This document shows positions 9,587 to 17,602 of a stretch of 38,548 nt of DNA, piece after piece (position 1 is the first letter of the stretch; every line of letters begins with the position of its first letter). Origin of the DNA: Aquibium carbonis (GTDB lineage: Bacteria; Pseudomonadota; Alphaproteobacteria; Rhizobiales; Rhizobiaceae); assembly GCF_003970795.1 (NCBI RefSeq), contig NZ_RWKW01000063.1, forward strand, positions 1-38,548, given 5' to 3'. Both the position numbers and the translations under genes were made by a program. The notes below the pieces were generated by a model. That model ran no database searches. It worked only from the letters and a program-made list of their open reading frames with translations, and was not told where the DNA came from.

Positions 9587-10921
9587 ATGGAACAGACGAC
9601 GCGACTGAAGCTTCCCTACATCCTGCCTTCCCAGGCGCAGAAGCACGTCACTCACAACGAGGCGCTGAGGGCGCTGGACGCGATCGTCCAGATCGGCGTC
9701 GACGGCGCCGACCGCAACGACCCGCCCGCCGATCCGGCGGAAGGCGAGCGTCATCTGGTCGGCGACGCGCCGATGGGCGCTTTTGCGGGCCATGCCGGCG
9801 CGATTGCCGCCTTCCAGGACGGCTCCTGGAGTTTCCACGAACCGCTGCCCGGCTGGCTTGCCTGGAACGCCGAAACGCAGGCGCTGCTCGTCCATGACGG
9901 CGCCGGCTGGGCGCCCGTGGTCGACCTGCGATCGGTGCCGATGGTGGGTGTGAATGCCACCGCGGACGCGGTCAACCGGCTCACCGTCGCAGCGCCCGCC
10001 ACGCTGCTGACCCATGACGGCGCCGGCCATCAACTGAAGATCAACAAGGCCGAGGCTGGCGACACCGGCTCGCTGCTGTTCCAGACCGGCTGGTCCGGCC
10101 GCGCCGAAATGGGGCTGGCCGGCGACGACGATTTTTCCGTCAAGGTCTCGCCCGACGGCACGGAGTGGCGCACGGCGCTTGCGATCGAAGCGGAAACGGG
10201 CCGGATCGAAGCCGCCGGGCTGACGATCGCCCCCGGGGCAGCTGGCGAAAGCGGGCTCGCCTTCGCAAGCCTGACGGCCGCCTCGCCCGCTGCGCCCCGC
10301 ACCAACAAGACGCTGGGGGTCGATGCCGACGGCAAGGTGGTCCAGCTCAAGGCCAGCCTTCCCTCCTATGTGATGACCGGGTCGGATTCCGAGACGACGG
10401 CGATCCGCGACTTCAACGCCCAGATTGCCAAGGGCACCGGCATCTATCTGGGCGATGCGGGCGGCGCGATCGCCAACAATCCAATAGGTGACTGGTACCA
10501 GATGACGTTCACCGGCGTGAATGCCGGCTTCTTCAGCCAGTTGATGATCGCCAATGCCGAGGTGTGTTTTCGCGGCGCGGCGGTTTCGGGTGTCGCCGGG
10601 GCCACTTGGTATACGCTCATGAAACAGTCGGGCGCGACCACCGGCTACGTCCCCTACTATGACGTGGCGGGCACGCAGCGCCGCTATCTCAACTCCTCGC
10701 TCTATCAGGCGGCCGGACGCATGGGCATCGGCACGGCGAGCCCGGAGGTCACGGCACTGCTCGATCTGGCCAGCACGCAGAAGGGCTTCCTGGCGCCGCG
10801 CATGACGGAGGCGCAGCGCGACGCCATCGCTGCGCCGGCCGTGGGCCTGATCATCTACAATCTGACGCCGAACGAGCCGCAATTCTGGGACGGGACCGAG
10901 TGGGTGGGGATGCGGGGCTGA
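9587..10921 (+). CDS. DUF2793 tail-fibre-like protein
   Basis: 444 aa from the ATG at 9587, preceded by AGAAGGA (9572-9578). The N-terminal third matches DUF2793: RLKLPYILPSQAQKHVTHNEA, then GDAPMGAFAGHAGAIAAFQDG and AWNAETQALLVHDGAGWAPV. As I recall, such proteins are met in phage and gene-transfer-agent tail regions of alphaproteobacteria. The C-terminus carries LDLASTQKGFLAPRMTEAQR, then AVGLIIYN and FWDGTEWV. That motif recurs in tail fibres and in Bacteroidota surface proteins. No signal peptide is evident. It is the only plus-strand gene inside the minus-strand glycan block, and it ends 2 bases from the convergent GT2 stop. Role unknown: a phage-derived glycan-binding protein is one possibility. 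Confidence 0.8.
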   Translation: MEQTTRLKLPYILPSQAQKHVTHNEALRALDAIVQIGVDGADRNDPPADPAEGERHLVGDAPMGAFAGHAGAIAAFQDGSWSFHEPLPGWLAWNAETQALLVHDGAGWAPVVDLRSVPMVGVNATADAVNRLTVAAPATLLTHDGAGHQLKINKAEAGDTGSLLFQTGWSGRAEMGLAGDDDFSVKVSPDGTEWRTALAIEAETGRIEAAGLTIAPGAAGESGLAFASLTAASPAAPRTNKTLGVDADGKVVQLKASLPSYVMTGSDSETTAIRDFNAQIAKGTGIYLGDAGGAIANNPIGDWYQMTFTGVNAGFFSQLMIANAEVCFRGAAVSGVAGATWYTLMKQSGATTGYVPYYDVAGTQRRYLNSSLYQAAGRMGIGTASPEVTALLDLASTQKGFLAPRMTEAQRDAIAAPAVGLIIYNLTPNEPQFWDGTEWVGMRG

Positions 10922-10923
10922 CA

Positions 10924-11862
10924 TCAACGCACCACGCGCCGCCGCAGCTTGTGCAACAGAGGCACGTTGCCAAGATCGGGGCGGAGCGTGGGGTTGGTGT
11001 AGAAACGCACAACCTGCGGCGGAACGGGAACGTGTTGGCGCCGCCCGTCGCGCAGGCCGCGCCACCCCGAACCGAGAAGCACCGGGACGGCGCGCAAACC
11101 ATTTGCGCGCAACCCGGCCACCAGATGGCTCAGCAGATAGCGCAGCGACAACGGCAATGCGGCGGCCAGCGGGAAGTGCTTGTGGTGAACGCGCACGAAA
11201 TTGTAGAGCCAGCGCGCCCGGCGGTCGCTTCCTTCTTTGCCATAACGGACGCGACCATCGTGCAGCACCGTCGCGCGCGGTGTGTAGACCACGTCGCTGC
11301 CCGCCGCCCTCACCCGGATCGACAGGTCGAGTTCCTCGCCGCCAAAGGTGCAGGCCTCGTCATTGTAGCCGACCGTTTCCAGCAGGGAGCGCCGCAGCAT
11401 GTGGCACCCGCCTTGGAAATTGCCTATTCTGAATTCTACTTCACCGTAGTCGTACAGCTTATTTTTTGTGCGGGCGTCCAGTATGATCGGTGTAATGATG
11501 CCCATATCAGGACGCCGATGCATGATCGACAGCATCTCTCCGACCGCTTCGGTTGTGACGAACGTATCATCGTCGATCGTGAGGATAAAGTCGCGCCCGG
11601 CCGCCCGCCAGCCGGCGTTTCGCCCCCCCGCCACGCCCAGGTTGCGGTCGTTCAGCAACGCGGTCACGCCGGTGCGACCCGTGGCAGCCGCACGGATCAT
11701 CTCCACCGACCCGTCGGTGGACGCATTGTCGACGATGACGAGTTCACAACCGTTCTCGTCCACCATCCGCAGCAGGCCGGCGAGATTGGACTCCAGTGCA
11801 TCCCTGCGGTTGTACGAGAGAACCACGATGGTGACGGCCAAGAGGTCATCAGGCGACGGCAT
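10924..11862 (-). CDS. Family 2 glycosyltransferase
   Basis: 312 aa. GT-A domain: AVTIVVLSYNRRDALESNL, VIVDNASTDGSVEMIR, GVAGGRNAGWRAAG, the acidic metal-binding LTIDDDTFV, a substrate loop GNFQGGCHMLRRSLL, and FGGEELDLSIRVRAAG supplying the catalytic acidic residue. The pattern is like rhamnosyl-, galactosyl- and galactofuranosyl-type GT2 enzymes, but the sugar is not determinable. The C-terminal 80 residues are basic and probably membrane-peripheral. The start ATG at 11862 lies inside the end of wecB (14-base overlap). A GGGAGGTG ribosome site sits in the wecB 3' end, so the two are translationally coupled. Confidence 0.86.
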   Translation of the reverse strand: MPSPDDLLAVTIVVLSYNRRDALESNLAGLLRMVDENGCELVIVDNASTDGSVEMIRAAATGRTGVTALLNDRNLGVAGGRNAGWRAAGRDFILTIDDDTFVTTEAVGEMLSIMHRRPDMGIITPIILDARTKNKLYDYGEVEFRIGNFQGGCHMLRRSLLETVGYNDEACTFGGEELDLSIRVRAAGSDVVYTPRATVLHDGRVRYGKEGSDRRARWLYNFVRVHHKHFPLAAALPLSLRYLLSHLVAGLRANGLRAVPVLLGSGWRGLRDGRRQHVPVPPQVVRFYTNPTLRPDLGNVPLLHKLRRRVVR

Positions 11863-12994
11863 TGAACTCTTTCACCTCCCGTCCCACCAGCACGTCCGCG
11901 ATGCGGCTTGCCGCGCGCCCGTCGCCATAGGGATTGTGGGCCCGGCACATCTCGTCGTAGGCATCTGGCTCCCTAAACATACGAAGCACTTCCGACACGA
12001 TACGACCGCGATCAGTTCCGACCAGTCGCACCGCGCCAGCGGCAAGCGCTTCCGGCCGTTCGGTTACATTGCGCATGACGAAGACCGGTTTCCCCAGGGA
12101 AGGCCCCTCCTCCTGAATACCGCCGCTGTCCGTCAGGATCGCATGCGACTTTTGCATGAGATAGACGAACGGGACATAATCAAGCGGCTCAATGAGATGG
12201 ACACCAGGAACGCTGCCGAGCAGTTCATTCACCGGGGCCATCACATTCGGGTTCAAATGTACCGGATAAACGACCTGCATCCTGCCGGAACCTGCAAGGT
12301 CGCGGATTGCCTCGCATACGGAATGGAACGGCGAACCGAAGTTTTCCCGCCGGTGACCCGTGACCAGCAGTATAGGCTTTTCTGCCTCGAGAAAATCGAA
12401 CCGCGAAGCGAGCGTCGTTTCCAATTCCTGGCTGCCACGCAGGCGATCTACCGTGAACCTTAGTGCATCGATGACGGTGTTGCCGGTGATGTGAATCGAC
12501 TTAGCGGAAACCCCTTCCGCCAGTAGATTGTCCCGCGCCCGCGCAGTCGGCGCGAAATGAAGATCGGTGACCACACTGACGATGCGCCTGTTGGCCTCTT
12601 CCGGCCACGGCTGGCCGATATCGCCAGATCGCAAACCCGCCTCGACATGTCCGACTGGCACCTTTCGATAAAATGCCGCAAGCGATGCAGCCATCGCCGT
12701 GGTCGTATCGCCATGGACCAATATGCGGTCGGGTCGCACCTGGTCGATCACTTGGGCAACCCCGGTCAGTACCGCCGTGGTTATATGTTCCAAACCTTGC
12801 GCGCGCCGCATGATGTCGAGATCATAATCCGGCCGGGCATCGAACAGCGAGAGAACCTGATCAAGCATCTCGCGATGCTGCCCCGTCACGCAGATGAGCG
12901 TCTGCACCTCAGTCTCTCGCGCAAGACATTTTGCGACTGGAAGCATCTTTATTGCTTCCGGCCTCGTTCCAAAGACGAGCAGTATCTTCTTCAT
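11849..12994 (-). CDS. wecB: UDP-N-acetylglucosamine 2-epimerase (non-hydrolysing)
   Basis: 381 aa, close to the family length. Interconverts UDP-GlcNAc and UDP-ManNAc. Seen: LLVFGTRPEAIKMLPV at the N-terminus, VTGQHREMLDQ, VHGDTTTAMAASLAA, VGHVEAGLRSGD, PEEANRR, TGHRRENFG and the catalytic-site TDSGGIQEEGPSLGKP. All match the GT-B-fold WecB/MnaA family. Together with the WbpA-type dehydrogenase it could supply UDP-ManNAc or UDP-ManNAcA. The leader just upstream contains an uninterrupted run of eight A on the coding strand (12996-13003), and no clear ribosome site is visible. Base composition here looks more AT-rich than the housekeeping genes. Confidence 0.93.
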   Translation of the reverse strand: MKKILLVFGTRPEAIKMLPVAKCLARETEVQTLICVTGQHREMLDQVLSLFDARPDYDLDIMRRAQGLEHITTAVLTGVAQVIDQVRPDRILVHGDTTTAMAASLAAFYRKVPVGHVEAGLRSGDIGQPWPEEANRRIVSVVTDLHFAPTARARDNLLAEGVSAKSIHITGNTVIDALRFTVDRLRGSQELETTLASRFDFLEAEKPILLVTGHRRENFGSPFHSVCEAIRDLAGSGRMQVVYPVHLNPNVMAPVNELLGSVPGVHLIEPLDYVPFVYLMQKSHAILTDSGGIQEEGPSLGKPVFVMRNVTERPEALAAGAVRLVGTDRGRIVSEVLRMFREPDAYDEMCRAHNPYGDGRAASRIADVLVGREVKEFNAVA

Positions 12995-13022
12995 GTTTTT
13001 TTTGACAACAAATCGAGAAACT

Positions 13023-13814
13023 TTATCTCAGGCCCGCCAGCCGAAGAATGTTGCCGCCGTAATGCCGAAGACTCCTGTAAAGGAAAAATCTGAGGAAATT
13101 CATGATACCAACCTTATCACGAATCATGCTGAACATTGCCGGACTGGCGAGCCCTTCCATTTCGGCGATCCGATTGGAGTGATATAAGATAGACATTGCC
13201 TGCTTGTAGGGTATCGTCTTCTTGCGGTTGTCCAGCCATGACCCGGCGAAATGATGGACTGCGGTGCATTCGTCAACGTCGACACAAAATGTCGAGGATG
13301 GGTAGACAGCCAAGCCGTGTTTTCCCACCTGAAGTCGATCGCGATCCCGCTCGATGCCGAATTCCTTAGTTATCATACCCGATACGATGCTGGTGTTCGT
13401 GATCGTCGAGAACGGCGTGTCGCTATAGTACTCGCAGACCAACCGCGCCAGAGGGTGCCCGGCTTCACTTCCCCAGACGGCTGTGAATGGAAAGCCGACG
13501 CGCTCAAAACCCGTAAATGCCGAATGTGGCAGGTAACGATCCAGCGGCTTCCGTAATTCTACATCCGTATCCAGATATATTCCCCCAAATTCGTTCAGTA
13601 CCAATGCCCTCGCATAATCGCTCGCGAAGGCAAATTTGCGCTGGGCGATCGCTTCGTCGAAGAACGAGTTACGATACTTTGAAAAGGTTTCATCGTTCCA
13701 CTCGACTACCTCGTAATCGGGGCAGTATCGAGCCCAGCTTTGCCTGCAAAGCTGCAAAAGTGGCGACGTACCGGGGCTGCCAAATGCGCAGTAGTGGATC
13801 AGTTTCGGTATCAG
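13023..13814 (-). CDS. GT32-type (DXD) glycosyltransferase, probable CUG start
   Basis: 263 aa when read from the CTG at 13814. Seen: predicted N-terminus (M)IPKLIHYCAFG, which matches the common family start MIPKIIHYCWFG, then SDYARALVLNEFGGIYLDTDVELRKPL with the DXD donor/metal site. Similar proteins transfer hexoses in capsule and exopolysaccharide synthesis. Start problem: no ATG, GTG or TTG exists at the expected position. The nearest are a TTG at 13874 and an ATG at 13901, inside the upstream methyltransferase gene. They would add 20 or 29 unrelated residues. A GGGG at 13822-13825 lies 7 bases before the CTG. The upstream TAG ends 4 bases before it, suggesting coupled initiation. Confidence 0.8.
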   Translation of the reverse strand: MIPKLIHYCAFGSPGTSPLLQLCRQSWARYCPDYEVVEWNDETFSKYRNSFFDEAIAQRKFAFASDYARALVLNEFGGIYLDTDVELRKPLDRYLPHSAFTGFERVGFPFTAVWGSEAGHPLARLVCEYYSDTPFSTITNTSIVSGMITKEFGIERDRDRLQVGKHGLAVYPSSTFCVDVDECTAVHHFAGSWLDNRKKTIPYKQAMSILYHSNRIAEMEGLASPAMFSMIRDKVGIMNFLRFFLYRSLRHYGGNILRLAGLR

Positions 13815-13818
13815 AGCA

Positions 13819-14625
13819 CTACCCCATTCTGGCCGCGGTCGAGCCCCAATACGAGGCCTGCAATGTGGTCGCAATTTGGGACCGGTTCCAGACGCCGACA
13901 TAGCGTGGGAAGTGCGTCCCTTTCGTGAAATCCTTGAGATAGCGCACTGGACTCGGCAGCTTGACCGGCGAACGCTCCAGATCGAGATATCGACAGCCGC
14001 CAGTCTCGATGTCGAGGTTTCGGAGATACAGAGCCTTGTTCGTCGTTATAAGCGCATACTCGATGTCAGACTCCACGAAATGTTCGAGCGCGCGTCGGAT
14101 ATCTGCGAAGCTGAGATGGAAGAGACAATCACGACAATGCCAGATATCCGCCTTCGGGAATTGATCGGCGCAGATATCGAAGACCCTGACATCAAGTTCC
14201 GGGCGTCGGCGCTTCGCTTGCTCCACGGCCGTGGGCGAGATGTCGCCACCGATGTACTCGATCCCCGTCGAGTCGATAACTTCCCCTACCCAATTCAGAT
14301 CACCGCAAGGCGCGTCGAAGAACGAGGTTACTTTCTCCTCCCGAAGGAAAGATATGAGTTCCTGCCGGTAGCCGGCGGTGTAAAATAGTTCAGAACCGGG
14401 ACCGCTCGTACTCTCGTTCGAGTTCCACAAATTTTCTTCATAAATTCGCTCGAAGACATTGTCGTGCACTCGCACTGACGCCGCGGCGCCGATGCCGATG
14501 GGGCGGTAGGAGCCGAAGGAAACGCCTACGCCACAGGAACGCGCAGCCCACTCCACTGTCTCCTTCGCGAGCCCGACAGGGCCGCGATCACGCAAGATGC
14601 TGAATGCATTCCCTAATTTTGGCAT
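13819..14625 (-). CDS. SAM-dependent methyltransferase of a polysaccharide locus
   Basis: 268 aa. Class I methyltransferase. Seen: SGPGSELFYTAGYRQELISFL, motif I FFDAPCGDLNWVGEV near residue 107, EYIGGDISPTAVEQAKRR (motif II region), and IWHCRDCLFHLSFADIRRAL. The DAPCGDxNW plus CRDCLxHLSFxDI combination defines a family I recall from capsule and O-antigen clusters, usually without assigned substrate. It probably methylates a sugar hydroxyl of the repeat unit or the chain end. The start ATG at 14625 has AAGGGA (14631-14636) 5 bases upstream. Its stop is 4 bases from the proposed CTG start of the next gene. Composition is AT-rich relative to the flanking ABC gene. Confidence 0.82.
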   Translation of the reverse strand: MPKLGNAFSILRDRGPVGLAKETVEWAARSCGVGVSFGSYRPIGIGAAASVRVHDNVFERIYEENLWNSNESTSGPGSELFYTAGYRQELISFLREEKVTSFFDAPCGDLNWVGEVIDSTGIEYIGGDISPTAVEQAKRRRPELDVRVFDICADQFPKADIWHCRDCLFHLSFADIRRALEHFVESDIEYALITTNKALYLRNLDIETGGCRYLDLERSPVKLPSPVRYLKDFTKGTHFPRYVGVWNRSQIATTLQASYWGSTAARMG

Positions 14626-14677
14626 TTCAGTCCCTTAGCCTCTCCGAGCCTTGCTTGAAGACATCACTCATGGGCGC

Positions 14678-16438
14678 TCACGACGCCGCCTTCCGGTTGC
14701 CGTCCGGCCTGGCGACCGACTGCACGCGCCCGGCTTCCAGCGTCACGACCATGTCGCATCCGTCGAGCGTCGACAGCCGATGCGCGATGATGAAGATGGT
14801 GAGGTCGCGGCCAAGCCGTTCGATCGCGCCCATCACCGCCGACTCGGTCTCGGTGTCGAGCGCGCTGGTGGCCTCGTCGAAGACCAGTACGTCGGCCCGC
14901 TTGTAGAGCGCGCGGGCGATGCCGACGCGCTGGCGCTGGCCGCCCGACAGGCGCACCCCGCGTTCGCCGACCGGAGTGTCGTAGCCTTGCGGCAGCGCCT
15001 CGATGACCTCGGCGAGCTCGGCCTGGGCGGCGGCGGCGGCGACGCGGGCGCGGTCGATCTGCCCCGCAGGCACGCCGAAGGCGATGTTCTCGGCGAGGGT
15101 CGAGTCCGACAGGTAGATCGACTGCGGCACATGGGCGATGCGGGCCTGCCAGGCCGAGCGGTTGGCGTCGGTCAGGTCGACGCCGTCGACGCGGATGTGG
15201 CCGCTGTCGGGGCTGAGCAGGCCGAGCACGAGATCCATCAGCGTGCTCTTGCCGCTGCCGGTGCGGCCGGCAAGGCCGACGCGGGCGCCCCGCGGGACGA
15301 CGAGATCGACGCCCTCCACCGCCGGACGGCCGCCCTGCGGATAGGAGAAACCGACAGCGCTGAACACGAGATCGCGCTCGAAGGGCAATCGCTCGCCATT
15401 GCGGGGAGCGGCGAATTGCGGCGCGTCCGGAAGGCGCAGGATGTCGAGGATGTCGCCGAGCATGGCGCCCGCGGTGAGCGTCGCGGCCCATCCGGAATAG
15501 GCCTGCTGCAACAATGGCACGAGGCGCTGGGCGCCCAGCGCCAGCGCGCCGAGCACCGGCAAGGCGGCGACGAGCCCGCCATCGCGCAGCGTGAGCACCA
15601 GCGTCAGCGCGGCGATGAGTGCCAGTCCCAGCCCTTCGACGACGAAGCGCGGCGCCTGGGCGATGAAGTTGTTCGTGGCCTGGGCGGCACGCAGCCGCGC
15701 CTCGGTTTCCTCGAAACGGGCGACGAAGACGGCCTGCGACCGGTCGAGCAGCACGTCGCGGATGCCGCCCAGCCCCTCGCCCGCGGCCTGCAGGCGCTCG
15801 CCCTGCGACCGGGCGATGATTTCGCCATTGGCACGCATCACCGCGCGCGTCGTGCGCATGACGAGGAGATAGATCACCGAAAAGCCGAGGCCCGAACCGA
15901 GCGCCACCAGCGGATCGATGAAGAGCAGCCCGACCAGGATGAAGACCGCGATGACGGATGCGCTTGCGGCCTGCATCAGCGGCATGAGGATCTGCCCCGT
16001 GACGAGCTGCGCCTTGTTGATCGCCGCCAGCGTCTCGCTGCTGTTTTGCCCGGTGTGGTAGGAATAGGGCTGGTGCAGCGTGCGGCTGAAGATCGCCACG
16101 CTGAGGTCGCGCGCCAGGCCGAAGACGAAACGCTGGCTGACATAGACGAGCACGAGGCGCGCTGCCGCCGCGCCGAGCGCGGCGATGGCAAACAGGAGTG
16201 CGGCGGCGATGGCGATCCTGGCCGGCGTGTCGAGCCCGAGCGCCTGGAGCAGACCTTGCACGTGCGCATGGCGCACCGCGCCTTCGGGATCGGAGATGAC
16301 GGCGAGGAACGGCAGCACGGCGCCGATGGACACGAGTTCGCCCACCGCGCCGACCAGCATGAGGACGAGGACGAGGACGAACTGCCTGCGCCGGCGCGCC
16401 GACAACAGCCGGTAAAGTTCGGCGAGCGAGGAGCGCAT
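14678..16438 (-). CDS. ABC exporter/flippase, fused membrane and ATPase domains
   Basis: 586 aa from the ATG at 16438; an ATG at 16486 would add 16 polar residues. The N-terminal half has six predicted membrane helices (for example RQFVLVLVLMLVGAVGELVS and IAAALLFAIAALGAAAARLV). The C-terminal ATPase has Walker A GRTGSGKSTLMDLV, Q-loop VPQSIYLSD, signature LSGGQRQRVGIARAL and Walker B VLVFDEATSALD. It resembles PglK/MsbA-type lipid-linked oligosaccharide flippases. No Wzx is seen in the window, so this is the best candidate for moving the lipid-linked repeat across the membrane. It is strikingly GC-rich compared with the genes on both sides. Confidence 0.88.
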   Translation of the reverse strand: MRSSLAELYRLLSARRRRQFVLVLVLMLVGAVGELVSIGAVLPFLAVISDPEGAVRHAHVQGLLQALGLDTPARIAIAAALLFAIAALGAAAARLVLVYVSQRFVFGLARDLSVAIFSRTLHQPYSYHTGQNSSETLAAINKAQLVTGQILMPLMQAASASVIAVFILVGLLFIDPLVALGSGLGFSVIYLLVMRTTRAVMRANGEIIARSQGERLQAAGEGLGGIRDVLLDRSQAVFVARFEETEARLRAAQATNNFIAQAPRFVVEGLGLALIAALTLVLTLRDGGLVAALPVLGALALGAQRLVPLLQQAYSGWAATLTAGAMLGDILDILRLPDAPQFAAPRNGERLPFERDLVFSAVGFSYPQGGRPAVEGVDLVVPRGARVGLAGRTGSGKSTLMDLVLGLLSPDSGHIRVDGVDLTDANRSAWQARIAHVPQSIYLSDSTLAENIAFGVPAGQIDRARVAAAAAQAELAEVIEALPQGYDTPVGERGVRLSGGQRQRVGIARALYKRADVLVFDEATSALDTETESAVMGAIERLGRDLTIFIIAHRLSTLDGCDMVVTLEAGRVQSVARPDGNRKAAS

Positions 16439-16531
16439 GGATGCCCGGCCATGTTTCGTTTTTGGGTTCACGGGGTCAGCGCGCACAGCATGCGAACCGT
16501 GATGCGTTTAGCGAGCGAAAGACTCATTACT

Positions 16532-17572
16532 CTAGCGTTCATCCGTAGCTCTGACTTGCTCTGTCGTATACCCAAATGGGCTCCTCGATTGCCAGCGCCA
16601 AGCACTCTCACACATTTCATCGATACCTAGTTCAGCTCTCCAGTTGAGCAGGCGCTTCGCTTTCGTGACGCCCGCTATACTGCGGGCCACATCGCCACTG
16701 CGACGAGAAGTAATACGGTAAGGTATTTTGCGGCCAGACGCTCTGGCAAAACACTCAATCATCTCTAGAACAGTAACGCCTTGTCCCGTCCCAACATTTA
16801 TAGCTTCACAACAACGTCCATTAGTTGCAGACTCGACGGCGGCAAGGTGCGCCCTGGCCAGATCCTCCACGTGAATAAAATCCCGCTCACCTGTGCCGTC
16901 TCGGGTATCGTAATCACCGCCGAACACCGTGAGTTCAGCCAGTTCGCCGGCTGCGACCTGAGCAATATGAGGTAAAAGATTGCTGGGCACAGAACTCGGA
17001 TCCTCACCGATCATTCCGGATGCATGTGCACCTACCGGGTTGAAGTATCGAAGCAGAACCGCGCTCGCATCGCTTTTCGAAGCGACCCAGTCTCGGATCA
17101 ATTCTTCAGTAAAATATTTCGATCGACCATAGGGACTCATTGGCTTGATCCGATGATCTTCATCAAAAGGCAGGTACTCTGCGATGCCATAGACACTAGC
17201 TGAAGAGGAAAACACGATTCGAAGGCAATTGTGTCGTTCCATCGCCTTGAGGAGTTCAATCGAGCCGGCAACATTCTGAGAATAATAGTCGAGCGGCTTT
17301 TCCACCGACTCGGCGACCGCCTTCAAACCCGCAAAATGGATGACCGCCTCCGGTCTGAAAACAGCAAAGGATTCGTTCAGACGCACGGAGTCTCTCAGAT
17401 CAGCTTCGAATACCTCGAAATCCGCATTCGCCAATTGCCTCACCCGATCAAGCGCCTCAGGGCTGCCGCTGGAGAAGTTATCAACGACCAGAACATCGTG
17501 CCGCTCACGAAGAAGCACAATTAGTGTGTGTGTTCCGATGTATCCGGCTCCGCCGGTGACGAGGATTCGCAT
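16532..17572 (-). CDS. galE: UDP-glucose 4-epimerase
   Basis: 346 aa. Interconverts UDP-Glc and UDP-Gal (possibly also the N-acetyl forms). Seen: NAD-binding VTGGAGYIGTHTLIVLL, VVDNFSSGSPEAL, VIHFAGLKAVAESVEKPLDYY, the SSSASVYG loop, the catalytic YGRSKYFTEEL (YxxxK), LLRYFNPVGAHASGMIGEDP and FGGDYDTRDGTGERDFIHVEDLA. These are full-length GalE hallmarks. Base composition is clearly lower in GC than the adjacent ABC gene, and the C-terminal 20 residues are unusual for the family, which suggests acquisition from another source. It supplies galactose for the local glycan and may serve elsewhere too. Confidence 0.93.
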   Translation of the reverse strand: MRILVTGGAGYIGTHTLIVLLRERHDVLVVDNFSSGSPEALDRVRQLANADFEVFEADLRDSVRLNESFAVFRPEAVIHFAGLKAVAESVEKPLDYYSQNVAGSIELLKAMERHNCLRIVFSSSASVYGIAEYLPFDEDHRIKPMSPYGRSKYFTEELIRDWVASKSDASAVLLRYFNPVGAHASGMIGEDPSSVPSNLLPHIAQVAAGELAELTVFGGDYDTRDGTGERDFIHVEDLARAHLAAVESATNGRCCEAINVGTGQGVTVLEMIECFARASGRKIPYRITSRRSGDVARSIAGVTKAKRLLNWRAELGIDEMCESAWRWQSRSPFGYTTEQVRATDER

Positions 17573-17602
17573 TTCAGGCTCTCTTCGCGCCTACTTCGCT
17601 CG

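Noticed and set aside
9548-11065. 505-codon minus-strand open frame
   Set aside because: Opposite to the DUF2793 gene, which has a ribosome site and recognisable motifs; the minus-strand product is low-complexity and Arg/Gly-rich.
12996-13003. A8 tract before wecB as a phase-variable switch
   Set aside because: It is outside the coding sequence and only eight bases long; an effect on translation is possible but there is no evidence of variation.
14651-16630. 659-codon plus-strand open frame
   Set aside because: Exact antisense of the ABC exporter, which has all Walker and signature motifs; the plus-strand translation has no recognisable domain.
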